Shown here: one piece after another, positions 55,298 through 64,000 of the stretch
Layout of the letters: each line of letters begins with the position of its first letter
How positions within the stretch are numbered: position 1 is the stretch's first letter
Assembly (NCBI RefSeq): GCF_000165735.1
Contig: NZ_GL538177.1
Location: 1-64,000, forward strand
DNA: 64,000 nucleotides
Direction of reading: 5' to 3'
From: Megasphaera micronuciformis F0359
Lineage (GTDB): Bacteria > Bacillota > Negativicutes > Veillonellales > Megasphaeraceae
Notes under the pieces: model-generated
Database searches by the model: none
Seen by the model: the letters and a program-made list of their open reading frames with translations, nothing else
Told to the model about the DNA's origin: nothing
Translations under genes and position numbers: made by a program

Positions 55298-56140
55298 CTA
55301 CGTTTCGTCAGGCCAAGTCCCCGTAAAGGATACTGCGGCCGGCCCCGTCATATATACATTGCCGTCTTCTTCCCTATATTCAATGTGCAAAGTTCCCAAG
55401 GGAAGTTGAATATCTACTTCTCTTCCCGTACGCCCGTTTAAAAAGGATGCGACGGCAACAGAACAGGAGCCGGTCCCGCATGCCAGCGTAGCACCTGCAC
55501 CGCGTTCCCACGTACGAACCTTGACAGTCCGGTCATCCATTTGTTGTGCAAAGTTAATATTTGTATGCTTCGGAAACGCCTCGTGCTTTTCAAATAAAGG
55601 CCCGATTTTTTCAATATCGACAGTATCCACATCGTCCACATACGTTACTGTATGCGGCACACCCATGAGAAGAGACGTGACTTTCCAATTTTCGCCGTCT
55701 ACACACAAGTCTTCATTCAAGACTCGACCATCGGCTCCCTCCATGGGAATTTCACTTCTATTAAACGAAGGTCTCCCCATGTTGATGGTAATCAGTTTCG
55801 CCTTGTTATCTGCCCCGACTGTAATTTCCGGTTCCATAATTCCTGCCGGCGTCTCTACGGTAAACTGTTTTTTTTCAATAATGCCGCTGTCATACACATA
55901 CTTGGCAAAGCAACGAATGCCGTTTCCGCACATTTCCGCTTCGCTGCCGTCAGAATTGATGATACGCATACGCACATCCGCAACGCGGCTGTCTACAATG
56001 ACAATAAGCCCGTCCGCACCGATTCCTGTATGTCGATTACACATGGCACGAGCCAGCGCGGTATAATCCTTGTCTTGACCCGTCTTATCTTCAATAAAGA
56101 CAAAATCATTGCCCAGTCCGTGCATTTTTACAAAATCCAT
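55298..56140 (-). CDS. dapF: Diaminopimelate epimerase
   Basis: A 280-residue DapF that converts LL- to meso-diaminopimelate for lysine and peptidoglycan synthesis. The two catalytic Cys are present in MCGNGIRC and ACGTGSCS. The N terminus MHGLGNDFVFIE and the GVPHTVTYVDD block are also typical. The order is sfsA-dapF-aconitase on the minus strand; the gap to the aconitase-like gene is about 20 bp, so the three may share a transcript. Confidence 0.96.
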   Translation of the reverse strand: MDFVKMHGLGNDFVFIEDKTGQDKDYTALARAMCNRHTGIGADGLIVIVDSRVADVRMRIINSDGSEAEMCGNGIRCFAKYVYDSGIIEKKQFTVETPAGIMEPEITVGADNKAKLITINMGRPSFNRSEIPMEGADGRVLNEDLCVDGENWKVTSLLMGVPHTVTYVDDVDTVDIEKIGPLFEKHEAFPKHTNINFAQQMDDRTVKVRTWERGAGATLACGTGSCSVAVASFLNGRTGREVDIQLPLGTLHIEYREEDGNVYMTGPAAVSFTGTWPDET

Positions 56141-56160
56141 ATGTTCCCCCGAAAGTGTTC

Positions 56161-58437
56161 TTACTTCTTATTCCGATTATAGTTAATGAGACAGCCGGCT
56201 CGAATAATTTCTCGTTCTTCCGACGTCAAGTCTGCGATATAAAGAGTTACTTCCTCTATACTGTTCTTTCGTACTAAATAAGCCTTGATGTTATTCATAT
56301 CCCCTTCTAAGATCTTACGGATATGCGGTACATATACGTAGTCACCAACAGCAAATTCCGTCTCTTTCCGTACCTGAAAGGGTAACATCCCCCAATTGAT
56401 AACATTGGATCTATATCGTTTCGTTGCATATTCCTTACAAATATTGGCTAACCCGCCCAAAACGCGCTGACAACTGGCAGCCTGCTCGCGAGCCGATCCG
56501 TCTCCGGGTTTAGTGCAGTAAATAACGCTACCTATCTCCGTTTTATTTCGCTCTACATTTCCCAAATGCTTTTCCAATAAACTATAGACAGCTGCAACTT
56601 CCGCATCCATTTCACCGTTAAGTCGTAACTCTTCCTTTTGCTTAACTTCCTTGGCTCGTCCGACGTAGTCGGGATCTCTTCTGGACAAGGTAAATTCGGC
56701 CAATCCCAAAGGATTTGACCGATAGGAAGACGTTTCCCCCGACGGAATCAATTCATCCGTAGTCGTAACGGGGTCTGTAATGACAGAACACATTTTCAAC
56801 AACACGTCTTCAGCCAAAGCTTCCTGTTCCGGCCAATCCTTAATATTCGGTCCGTAAACCAGCTTTTCTTCCCCTTTGCCACGGTTAAATCCGTAATATA
56901 CACGACTTGCGTACGGTCCGTCGTCATACGTATACGGGCGTTCCTTATAATTGTCAAAGTATCCGTCAGCCGACGTAAGAAGTCCGCCATTTACGGCCGT
57001 TGCCGCAATAGAACGAGCATCCATCAGTGCAACCGCCGAAAATTGACCGTCACCGGGTTTGCTTCCCTCACGATTGGGGAAGTTACGTGTCGTATGACGA
57101 ATACTGAACGCATTATTAGCCGGCGTATCTCCGGCACCGAAACAAGGACCGCAAAAAGCCGTCTTCCATACGGCACCGATAGCCGTTAAATCTGCAACCG
57201 TTCCATTCCTTAAAAGGTCAAGTCCGACAGGCTGTGACGACGGGTAGACGTCAAGAGTAAACACGTCGTTCGACAAACTGTGATGTTTAAGCACATGAGC
57301 CGCCGCCTCTATATTCGTATAGTTACCTCCTGCACAACCGGCAATAACACCTTGTTGAACACGCAGTCGATTTCCTTCCAATTTATCCGTCAAAGAAAAT
57401 TCAATGGACTTATTAGCCAACCGCTCTTTGATAATCTCTTCCGTTTCTCTTAAAATATCCGGGCCGTTTGCAATAACATCATCAATTGTAAAGGCTCTGC
57501 TAGGATGCATAGGCATAGCAATCATGGGCTTGATTTTCGATAAATCTACATAAATCATACCGTCATAATATGCAACAGCCGAAGGATTCAGTTCCTTATA
57601 TGCATCTTTACGGCCGTGCATAGTCAAATAAGCCTTCGTATCCTCATCGGTTCTCCATACGGACGAAAGACAGGTTGTTTCCGTTGTCATGACATCAACA
57701 CTGTTTCTGTAATCCGTATTCATAGATGCCACTCCGGGACCTATAAATTCCATGACCTTATTTTTAACATAACCATTCTTAAATACGGCTCCGACCAAGG
57801 CAATGGCAATGTCATGAGGCCCTACGGCCGGATTGGGCTTTCCGTCCAAATACACACCGACAATATCGGGATAGGCGATATCATAGGTATCTTCCAATAA
57901 TTGTTTTACCAGCTCACCGCCACCTTCACCCATAGCCATAGTTCCAAGAGCTCCGTAACGAGTATGACTGTCTGAACCTAAAATCATGCTGCCGCAGGCA
58001 GCCATTTTTTCACGCATATATTGATGAATAACGGCTAAATGAGGCGGCACGAAAATACCGCCGTATTTTTTAGCTGCCGACAGACCGAAAACGTGATCAT
58101 CTTCATTAATCGTACCACCGACAGCACACAAAGAATTGTGACAGTTAGTCAACACATAAGGTAAAGGAAACCGCTCCATTCCCGAAGCGCGTGCCGTTTG
58201 AATAATACCTACATACGTAATATCATGGGAAGCCATAGCGTCAAAGCGAATTTTTAAATGTTCTTGCGAATTCGCCGTATTATGGTTCATCAAAATAGAG
58301 TAGGCAATGGTTCCCTTTCGTCCTTCTTCAGGTGTTACACAACAGCCGCAAGCTGCTTTCAATTCATTTTCATTACTGGCTTCTACAATTTGCATACCGT
58401 TAATTAAGTACGCTCCGTTTTTATACAGTTTAATCAC
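56161..58437 (-). CDS. Aconitase-superfamily hydratase (YbhJ-like)
   Basis: A 758-residue protein of the aconitase superfamily. [4Fe-4S] ligands are Cys368 (AGCAGGNYT), Cys429 and Cys432 ([10 protein letters not shown]). [17 protein letters not shown] lies at 154-170, and a C-terminal swivel-like part holds [14 protein letters not shown]. It resembles the YbhJ-type hydratases more than AcnA or AcnB. Because it is divergent from citrate synthase and isocitrate dehydrogenase, it most likely serves as the aconitase joining them. The start is GTG with GGAGGAGG. Confidence 0.86.
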   Translation of the reverse strand: MIKLYKNGAYLINGMQIVEASNENELKAACGCCVTPEEGRKGTIAYSILMNHNTANSQEHLKIRFDAMASHDITYVGIIQTARASGMERFPLPYVLTNCHNSLCAVGGTINEDDHVFGLSAAKKYGGIFVPPHLAVIHQYMREKMAACGSMILGSDSHTRYGALGTMAMGEGGGELVKQLLEDTYDIAYPDIVGVYLDGKPNPAVGPHDIAIALVGAVFKNGYVKNKVMEFIGPGVASMNTDYRNSVDVMTTETTCLSSVWRTDEDTKAYLTMHGRKDAYKELNPSAVAYYDGMIYVDLSKIKPMIAMPMHPSRAFTIDDVIANGPDILRETEEIIKERLANKSIEFSLTDKLEGNRLRVQQGVIAGCAGGNYTNIEAAAHVLKHHSLSNDVFTLDVYPSSQPVGLDLLRNGTVADLTAIGAVWKTAFCGPCFGAGDTPANNAFSIRHTTRNFPNREGSKPGDGQFSAVALMDARSIAATAVNGGLLTSADGYFDNYKERPYTYDDGPYASRVYYGFNRGKGEEKLVYGPNIKDWPEQEALAEDVLLKMCSVITDPVTTTDELIPSGETSSYRSNPLGLAEFTLSRRDPDYVGRAKEVKQKEELRLNGEMDAEVAAVYSLLEKHLGNVERNKTEIGSVIYCTKPGDGSAREQAASCQRVLGGLANICKEYATKRYRSNVINWGMLPFQVRKETEFAVGDYVYVPHIRKILEGDMNNIKAYLVRKNSIEEVTLYIADLTSEEREIIRAGCLINYNRNKK

Positions 58438-58593
58438 AGCGTCCTCCTCCGTTATTCCTAAATTAATTCCTTATTTCGAAAATTATGTAATCGAATTTCA
58501 TATTGTAAAATAATAAACTCATATAGCTTATATTATATCATATTTATTCTACTACAAACATCCGACAATCCATTCGCTACCATTTAATTTTAT

Positions 58594-58621
58594 TTTACAG
58601 AGCGTGTTTTTATGCTATAAT
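58594..58621 (+). promoter_or_regulatory. Promoter of gltA-icd
   Basis: TTTACA (58594-58599) and TATAAT (58616-58621) are 16 bp apart, with TGC before the -10 (extended -10). Confidence 0.65.
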
Positions 58622-58726
58622 TACAAGTGTATTATTCGTAGTTCGTAACGTTTCTTCTTGTTTGGATATTTATAAAATCAAAGGAATATTTACCAATACC
58701 CAGCCCCTAGGAAAGGAGCCTACGGC

Positions 58727-60067
58727 ATGACTCAAAATATTCAATTAGCCCAATTCTACGGAAAGTCTCAAAACTATACTCAAATTCCCAGAGAACTTTA
58801 CAGTCAATACGGTGTTAAGCGAGGTCTTCGTAATGAAGACCATACCGGGGTTCTTGTCGGATTGACTCGTATTGCCGATGTTGTCGGATACAAACGCGAC
58901 ACGGATGGTAATAAGGTTAATAGCGACGGTATCTTGTATTACAGAGGCATAAACATTAACGATATTGTAAATAAGGATACTTATAGCGGTTATTTGTACG
59001 AAGAAGCCTGTTTTCTACTTCTTTTCGGCTATTTACCGAATAGGGCTGAACTGAGGGAGTTCTGTAAGACCTTATCCGACTCTTACCAACTTCCCGATGA
59101 TTTTCTGGAAATGAATCTGCTCCGTATGCCCGGAAAAAATTTGATGAACAAACTCCAACATGCTTTGTTAACCTTATATAACTACGATCCCGATCCGGAT
59201 AATACGGACGTGTATCAAATGCTGGGTAAGGGGCTGGACATTATGGCTAAGTTACCCTCTATTGCTTGCTATGCCTATATGTCCAAAGTCCATTATTACG
59301 ACCGACACAGCTTGATTATACACTATCCGCGCAAAGATTACTCGACAGCTCAAAATATTTTGTCACTTTTACGATCCGATGGGGTCTTTTCGGATGCGGA
59401 AGCTAAACTTTTAGATATTCTGCTCTTCCTTCACGCCGATCACGGTGGCGGTACAAACTCGACTTTTACCAATGTCGTCGTCGCTTCGACGGATACGGAT
59501 ATTTATTCCACTATGGCCAGTTCCATCGGGGCCTTAAAGGGCCCCCGTCACGGCGGCGCCAATATTCGTGCCTCTAAGATGATGCATGCTGTTATAGATA
59601 AAATAGGCCTGGATGCATCCAATGAAAAGATGGAAGAAACGGTACGGGAAATTTTAAACAAGACCTTTCCTCAAACAGACGGATTAGTATACGGTTTCGG
59701 ACATGCCGTTTATACTCTCTCAGACCCGCGTGCGGAAATTATGCGTAAGTACTGTGGTGAAATCGCTAAAAAGAAGGGCTTGGAAAAGCAGTTCGACTTT
59801 TATCGCCGCTTTGAAAATGTAGCTAAAAAAATAATCAGTGCCGAAAAGGGTATGGATATTTGCAGTAATGTTGACTACTACAGCGGATTCTGTTATCAAT
59901 TACTCGGTATTCCGCAGGACTTGTATACACCCTTATTTGTCGTCAGCCGTCTCGTCGGTTGGTTAGCCCATAATTTAGAAAACAAATTATACGACGGACG
60001 AATTATGCGTCCTGCTACAAAATTTGTCGGTTCTCTAGAGCCTTACATTGCCAGAAAGGACAGATAA
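58727..60067 (+). CDS. gltA: Citrate synthase
   Basis: A 446-residue citrate synthase. Active-site motifs: HADHGGGTNSTF (His), GPRHGGAN (His) and FGHAVYTLSDPRA (His and Asp region). It starts the oxidative branch from oxaloacetate and acetyl-CoA toward 2-oxoglutarate, which an anaerobe uses for glutamate synthesis. AGGAGCC precedes the ATG. The icd gene begins 1 bp after its stop. Confidence 0.93.
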   Translation: MTQNIQLAQFYGKSQNYTQIPRELYSQYGVKRGLRNEDHTGVLVGLTRIADVVGYKRDTDGNKVNSDGILYYRGININDIVNKDTYSGYLYEEACFLLLFGYLPNRAELREFCKTLSDSYQLPDDFLEMNLLRMPGKNLMNKLQHALLTLYNYDPDPDNTDVYQMLGKGLDIMAKLPSIACYAYMSKVHYYDRHSLIIHYPRKDYSTAQNILSLLRSDGVFSDAEAKLLDILLFLHADHGGGTNSTFTNVVVASTDTDIYSTMASSIGALKGPRHGGANIRASKMMHAVIDKIGLDASNEKMEETVREILNKTFPQTDGLVYGFGHAVYTLSDPRAEIMRKYCGEIAKKKGLEKQFDFYRRFENVAKKIISAEKGMDICSNVDYYSGFCYQLLGIPQDLYTPLFVVSRLVGWLAHNLENKLYDGRIMRPATKFVGSLEPYIARKDR

Positions 60068-60068
60068 A

Positions 60069-61064
60069 ATGAAAACAATCACTGTATTCAAAGGTGACGG
60101 TATCGGCCCGGAAATTACGGATGCCGTTCTTTCCGTATTGAAAGCTGCTCATGCACCTTTAGAATACGATATTTATAATGTAGGTGAGGCAGAGTATGAA
60201 AAAAACGGAGCTCTCATACCTGATGCCGGTTTCGACTCATTTGAACGCACGAAGGTGCTCCTTAAATCACCGATTACAACGCCTATCGGTAAGGGTTTCC
60301 GTTCTCTCAACGTGACCTTGCGCAATAAGTACAACTTATATGCTAACATCCGACCGGCTAAGTCGAATACGGCGGTACATACACCTTTTTCCAACGTAGA
60401 TATCATTACCTTCAGAGAAAATACGGAAGATTTATATGTAGGTGTGGAAGAACAAATCGATGAAAACACGGTTCATGCTATAAAAATCATTACCCGTACT
60501 GCAAGTGAACGAATCATTCGAGATGCTTTTGAATATGCTCGTCAGCACGGTAGACATAAAGTAACCTGCGTGCATAAAGCCAATATCTTAAAGCTTAGTG
60601 ACGGTCTCTTCCTTTCCGTATTTAATCGTATTGCCGAAGAATACAGCGATATTGAGAGTGACGATAAGATTGTTGATAATGTCTGCATGCAGTTGGTTAT
60701 GCGTCCTGAAACCTTCGATATTATAGTAACACCCAACTTATACGGTGATATTATTTCCGATTTGACAAGCGGCCTTATTGGCGGCCTCGGTCTTTTACCG
60801 TCCATGAATGTCGGTACGGATTATGCCATGTTCGAAGCGGTTCACGGCAGTGCTCCCGACATCGCGGGCAAGCATATTGCCAATCCTACGGCACTCTTAT
60901 GGTCGGCTTGTATGATGCTCGAATACTTGAAAGAAGATACGGTCGCCGCAAAGATTAGACAAGCCGTAGACAAGGTTCTGCAAGACGGGCATATTCTGAC
61001 TCCCGACTTAGGAGGTACGGCGAAAACGGAAGAATACACCCAAGCAATCATCGACAACTTATAA
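60069..61064 (+). CDS. icd: Isocitrate dehydrogenase (NAD-type), IDH/IPMDH family
   Basis: A 331-residue beta-decarboxylating dehydrogenase with GDGIGPEIT at the N terminus, FRENTEDLYVG (isocitrate-type phosphate-site loop) and PNLYGDIISDL. The short size and FRENTEDLY favour a homo-oligomeric NAD-dependent isocitrate dehydrogenase over isopropylmalate dehydrogenase, as does its place directly after gltA. The ATG at 60069 is used (AAAGGAC upstream); an in-frame start at 60048 lies within gltA. Confidence 0.88.
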   Translation: MKTITVFKGDGIGPEITDAVLSVLKAAHAPLEYDIYNVGEAEYEKNGALIPDAGFDSFERTKVLLKSPITTPIGKGFRSLNVTLRNKYNLYANIRPAKSNTAVHTPFSNVDIITFRENTEDLYVGVEEQIDENTVHAIKIITRTASERIIRDAFEYARQHGRHKVTCVHKANILKLSDGLFLSVFNRIAEEYSDIESDDKIVDNVCMQLVMRPETFDIIVTPNLYGDIISDLTSGLIGGLGLLPSMNVGTDYAMFEAVHGSAPDIAGKHIANPTALLWSACMMLEYLKEDTVAAKIRQAVDKVLQDGHILTPDLGGTAKTEEYTQAIIDNL

Positions 61065-61065
61065 T

Positions 61066-61093
61066 AAAAAGCTCTCCGAAAGGAGAGCTTTTT
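61066..61093 (+). terminator. Terminator of gltA-icd
   Basis: AAAAAGCTCTCC-GAAA-GGAGAGCTTTTT, a perfect 12-bp stem with a tetraloop, just after the stop. Confidence 0.9.
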
Positions 61094-61151
61094 ATACAGT
61101 GCCCGATTATTGTATAATAAAGCCATAACGACTTATTAAAGGAGACAGTCC

Positions 61152-62111
61152 ATGAATATATCCGTCTTAGGCTGCGGCCGATGGGGAAGCTTTCACGCTT
61201 GGTATGCAAACAGTATCGGTCACAAGGTCACCCTTTGGGGACGTACAGGATCTACGAATTTGGACCGGCTCGTACAAACCGGCCGAAACGACTATCTGAC
61301 ACTGTCTTCCGATATACTTTTAACCGATAACTTGCAACAGGCCGTACAAACGGCCGATATATGCATTGTATCTATCAATGCTCAACAATTTCGTTCTTTA
61401 GCTAAACGTTTAAAAAAAGAAACGGATCTCTCCGAAAAGCCTCTGGTATTATGTATGAAAGGGCTTGAAATCGGTACCGGTAAACGACTTTCGGAAGTGG
61501 CATCCGAAGAGCTGGGAAGTCATGCCCCCGTTGCCGTTTGGGTGGGGCCCGGGCATGTACAAGATTTTGTTCGTCATATGCCTAATTGTATGGTCATTTC
61601 TTCGACTCGCCAGAAGCTCACGGAAAACCTGGTACAGACCCTTACAGGGCCCTTAATTCGATTTTATTACGGCAGAGATCTTCTCGGTACGGAAATAGGG
61701 GCGGCGGCAAAAAATGTAATGGGTATTGCTGCCGGTATGTTAGACGGCCTCAACTATACAAGTCTTAAAGGGGCTCTTATGGCTCGAGGCACTCACGAGT
61801 TGTCCCGACTTATTGCCGCTATGGGCGGACAAGCCATGACAGTTTACGGTCTTTCCCATTTGGGTGACTATGAAGCAACTCTTTTTTCTCCATACAGCAA
61901 TAACAGACGTTTCGGAGAAGAATGGATTAAAGGAAAGCAAACATCCTATCTTGCCGAAGGTTACTATACATCCGAAGCGTTAATGAATCTTTCGGAACAA
62001 TATAAAGTAGAACTTCCCATAAGCCGGACTGTTTATGAAATTACACATAAGGGAATCGATCCTAAAGCCGGTTTGGAAAGCCTCTTTTTACGTTCCTTAA
62101 AAGATGAATAA
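61152..62111 (+). CDS. gpsA: Glycerol-3-phosphate dehydrogenase [NAD(P)+] family
   Basis: A 319-residue GpsA-like enzyme that reduces dihydroxyacetone phosphate for phospholipid synthesis. The Rossmann motif is GCGRWGSF (7-14). The catalytic Lys lies in GTEIGAAAKNVMGIAAGMLDGL, and YEATLFSPYSNNRRFG corresponds to the substrate loop (usual DLxxTCxSxxSRNRxFG). Two places differ from typical GpsA: GPGHVQDF instead of GPSFA.E, and the DYEATLFS loop. It may be a divergent GpsA or a related dehydrogenase. Confidence 0.82.
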   Translation: MNISVLGCGRWGSFHAWYANSIGHKVTLWGRTGSTNLDRLVQTGRNDYLTLSSDILLTDNLQQAVQTADICIVSINAQQFRSLAKRLKKETDLSEKPLVLCMKGLEIGTGKRLSEVASEELGSHAPVAVWVGPGHVQDFVRHMPNCMVISSTRQKLTENLVQTLTGPLIRFYYGRDLLGTEIGAAAKNVMGIAAGMLDGLNYTSLKGALMARGTHELSRLIAAMGGQAMTVYGLSHLGDYEATLFSPYSNNRRFGEEWIKGKQTSYLAEGYYTSEALMNLSEQYKVELPISRTVYEITHKGIDPKAGLESLFLRSLKDE

Positions 62112-62125
62112 ACCGATAATTCTAT

Positions 62126-62167
62126 TAAAAACAGCACTGAAGATTTACTTCAGTGCCGTTTTTTTAT
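62126..62167. terminator. Bidirectional terminator (gpsA / CBS-domain gene)
   Basis: GCACTGAAG and CTTCAGTGC form a 9-bp stem with a 5-nt loop, with A- and T-runs outside, overlapping the stop region of the convergent gene. Confidence 0.85.
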
Positions 62168-63525
62168 GTATTTTCTTCATTCTCTTCTTCAGGAGTATGC
62201 GTAACTAATATTTTATCGACTCGTAAGTTATCCATATCAACAACTTCAAAACGGTAGTTTTTCCACTCATATACATCCGTTTCTCTCGGAATTCTGCCTA
62301 CTCCGTAGACAACCAATCCACCCAAAGTTTTATAAAGATCTTCCTCTTCACCGGGAAGATCCTCATCAATTTTGAAAAAGTCTTTAAACTCCTCAATAGG
62401 AATCAATCCGTCAATCAACCACTCATTGACAGCCCGTTGAACGATTTTATTAGCTTCTTCCGCCTTTTCTTCTTCACCGACAGGCATAATACCTACAAGT
62501 TTTTCCAAAATATCATGAACTGATAAGATACCGCTTAAATTACCGTATTCATCCAAAACGGCTGCTTCATGGATTCCTTTTTCCTGAAACAGGTGAACTA
62601 CCTTCATGATATCCATCGATTCAGGAATATATTCGGGACTACGACTTGTGTGCTCTAAAATAGAACGGATGGATACATTTTTCTTTAACAGAACGGCCCG
62701 ATAGTATTGATTAAATACTTTATTTAAGGAAACAATGCCTACAAACTCATCTATGGAACCGCGGCATACGGGCACATTTATATGGTGAAAAGAGAGGAGA
62801 TCGTTCATGATCTGTCCCTCTTCATCTTCCAAATCAATCCAATCCATCTGTGTCCGGTTTGTCATAATATCGCCTGCATCCATATCGGATAAGCGAAAAA
62901 CACGTTCGACAAGCTTAGGTTCTTCTTTGTCAAAGGCTCCCGATTCAGCCCCTTGTTCCAACAGCAAACGTATTTCATCGGCCGTAACGGGTAATACTTC
63001 CGGATTATCGGCACCGATAATTTTTGTAACAAAGGATGTAGATGCCGATAGGATCCAAACTAAGGGGGTACATATCTTAGAAAAACACAGCATAGGTCTT
63101 GCTAAAAGACAGGCTATTTTTTCAGGACTGTCAATAGCAATACGCTTAGGTACCAATTCACCGAGAATCAAAGTTAAATACGTAATAACAACGACAATGG
63201 TTACCATACTGATTGTATAAGCATAGGGCTCCAATCCGGGTACCATCTTTACATATTGAGACAGGGGTCCGGCCATTTCCGTCCCGCCGTAAACACCTGT
63301 CAATAAACTTACAAGCGTCATACCGAACTGAACGGTCGAAAACATCTTATTCGGGTTTTCTCTTAATTTTAAAACAATTTTCGCCGATTTATTGCCTTCT
63401 TCGGCCATGGATTCCAATCTTGACTGATGGCTGCTGACAATAGACATTTCCAGCATAGAAAAGATACCGTTACCGACAGTCAGTAATAAAATTACCAAAA
63501 ACTGTTTATATAAGGAAATTTCCAA
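62164..63525 (-). CDS. CNNM/CorC (HlyC)-type transporter-associated membrane protein
   Basis: A 453-residue protein of the hemolysin/CorC family (UPF0053). An N-terminal DUF21 membrane domain with about four helices (residues 1-195) is followed by a CBS-domain pair (about 220-345) and a C-terminal CorC_HlyC domain (about 365-445). Family members are implicated in Mg2+ or Co2+ export. The name hemolysin is historical and no haemolytic function is implied. Confidence 0.9.
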   Translation of the reverse strand: MEISLYKQFLVILLLTVGNGIFSMLEMSIVSSHQSRLESMAEEGNKSAKIVLKLRENPNKMFSTVQFGMTLVSLLTGVYGGTEMAGPLSQYVKMVPGLEPYAYTISMVTIVVVITYLTLILGELVPKRIAIDSPEKIACLLARPMLCFSKICTPLVWILSASTSFVTKIIGADNPEVLPVTADEIRLLLEQGAESGAFDKEEPKLVERVFRLSDMDAGDIMTNRTQMDWIDLEDEEGQIMNDLLSFHHINVPVCRGSIDEFVGIVSLNKVFNQYYRAVLLKKNVSIRSILEHTSRSPEYIPESMDIMKVVHLFQEKGIHEAAVLDEYGNLSGILSVHDILEKLVGIMPVGEEEKAEEANKIVQRAVNEWLIDGLIPIEEFKDFFKIDEDLPGEEEDLYKTLGGLVVYGVGRIPRETDVYEWKNYRFEVVDMDNLRVDKILVTHTPEEENEENT

Positions 63526-63546
63526 AAAGAATCACTCTCTCCCATC

Positions 63547-64000
63547 TTACCAATCACCGAATCCGATACCGATACCACTACGAGAATGTCCACCTATCCC
63601 GATGCCTATGCCAATACCGATTCGCCCGTTTCCTGTACCGGTATAAGCCCGAGACGAAACAGTAACTGTCTTTTCAAACTGTCGTTCTTCCTTACCGATT
63701 CGTATGGTTAATAATGCTTTTGTTCTTCCTTCGGAAACAGCTTTAACGGCGTTCTTTTCTCCTATTTTTGCAATAGCTGTATTAATTGTTTCACCCGTAA
63801 GCGTATAGGGAATAAAGGCCGGCAAATTTACATAAAAGGTTCCCGTATCATTCACACCCAATACAGCAGGATACAAATCAATTCTCGTACGTTTCAATAA
63901 ACTTTGAACATTACCGTATATAAGAACGGCCTTTTCTCCCGTATGCAAGATCCAAACATTGCTTTTATCCCTTGCTACGGCATACTCACGAATAAGTTCA
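63547..64000 (-). CDS. Partial gene of unknown function with a Gly-Ile repeat tail
   Basis: The frame continues past the window edge at 64000, so the N terminus is missing; 150 residues are visible and the TTG at 63948 is only an internal codon. The visible part is a soluble-looking beta-rich domain (NVWILHTGEKAVLIYGNVQ...LTIRIGKEERQFEKTVTVSS). It ends in a low-complexity tail of Gly-Ile dipeptides and GIGFGDW. I do not recognise it. It lies 21 bp upstream of the CBS-domain gene and is probably in the same operon. Confidence 0.6.
   Translation of the reverse strand, partial: ELIREYAVARDKSNVWILHTGEKAVLIYGNVQSLLKRTRIDLYPAVLGVNDTGTFYVNLPAFIPYTLTGETINTAIAKIGEKNAVKAVSEGRTKALLTIRIGKEERQFEKTVTVSSRAYTGTGNGRIGIGIGIGIGGHSRSGIGIGFGDW

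Overview
The window reads as chromosome of a diderm (LPS-type) Firmicute of the class Negativicutes, most likely Veillonellales. Evidence: Firmicute-type housekeeping genes (dnaX-ybaB-recR-bofA order, a BofA relic, one-chain PurL, sigma-54, HydF) sit beside outer-membrane proteins (OmpA-type porin, YadA-like adhesin). Metabolism is anaerobic and fermentative: pyruvate:ferredoxin oxidoreductase, an LDH/MDH-family enzyme, crotonase, peptidases. I cannot fix the genus. Almost the whole window is coding. I see no rRNA, tRNA, IS element, prophage or CRISPR array.

Layout. 1-10 kb, minus strand: FAD-linked 2-hydroxyacid oxidase, BASS transporter, gyrA, LDH-family dehydrogenase, purL. 10-12.4 kb, plus strand: DUF1653 protein, an unknown gene, M20 amidohydrolase. 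12.4-17.7 kb, minus strand: PFOR and PepD. 17.8-23.1 kb, plus strand: OPT transporter, rpoN, DUF488, eno.

23.2-37.7 kb is the highlight. It is a tightly packed minus-strand operon that begins with a promoter and a structured, terminator-ended leader. In order it encodes a TM1266-type hydrogenase-system regulator, NifH-like 1, nitrogenase component-1-like A and B, HypF, HypC, HypD, HypE, component-1-like C and D, NifH-like 2, HydF, a racemase homologue, PAP2 and a DUF3298 protein. The two NifH/component-1 sets are paralogous and flank hypFCDE as mirror images. No nif assembly genes, HypA, HypB, hydrogenase subunits, HydE or HydG are present in the window. My hypothesis is an undescribed route in which HypCDEF make the Fe-CN/CO unit, the nitrogenase-like complexes carry out reductive or assembly steps, and HydF finishes a hydrogenase cofactor.

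37.8-46 kb: zinc-ribbon protein, crotonase, a YadA-like adhesin and a barrel-less paralogue, a probable UGA-decoding selenoprotein (CC/Se, HesB-like), a secreted protein, an Eis-like acetyltransferase, a DUF2156 protein with an apparent non-ATG/GTG/TTG start, and IclR. 46-56 kb: lone efflux adaptor, bofA-recR-ybaB, dnaX with an A10 slippage site, SRP RNA, an OmpA gene that appears truncated at its 5' end, gtrA, rarA, an HD protein, an SfsA-DUF123 fusion, dapF. 56-61 kb: divergent aconitase-like / gltA-icd, the oxidative branch to 2-oxoglutarate. 61-64 kb: gpsA, a CorC/HlyC-type CBS protein and a partial gene running off the edge.
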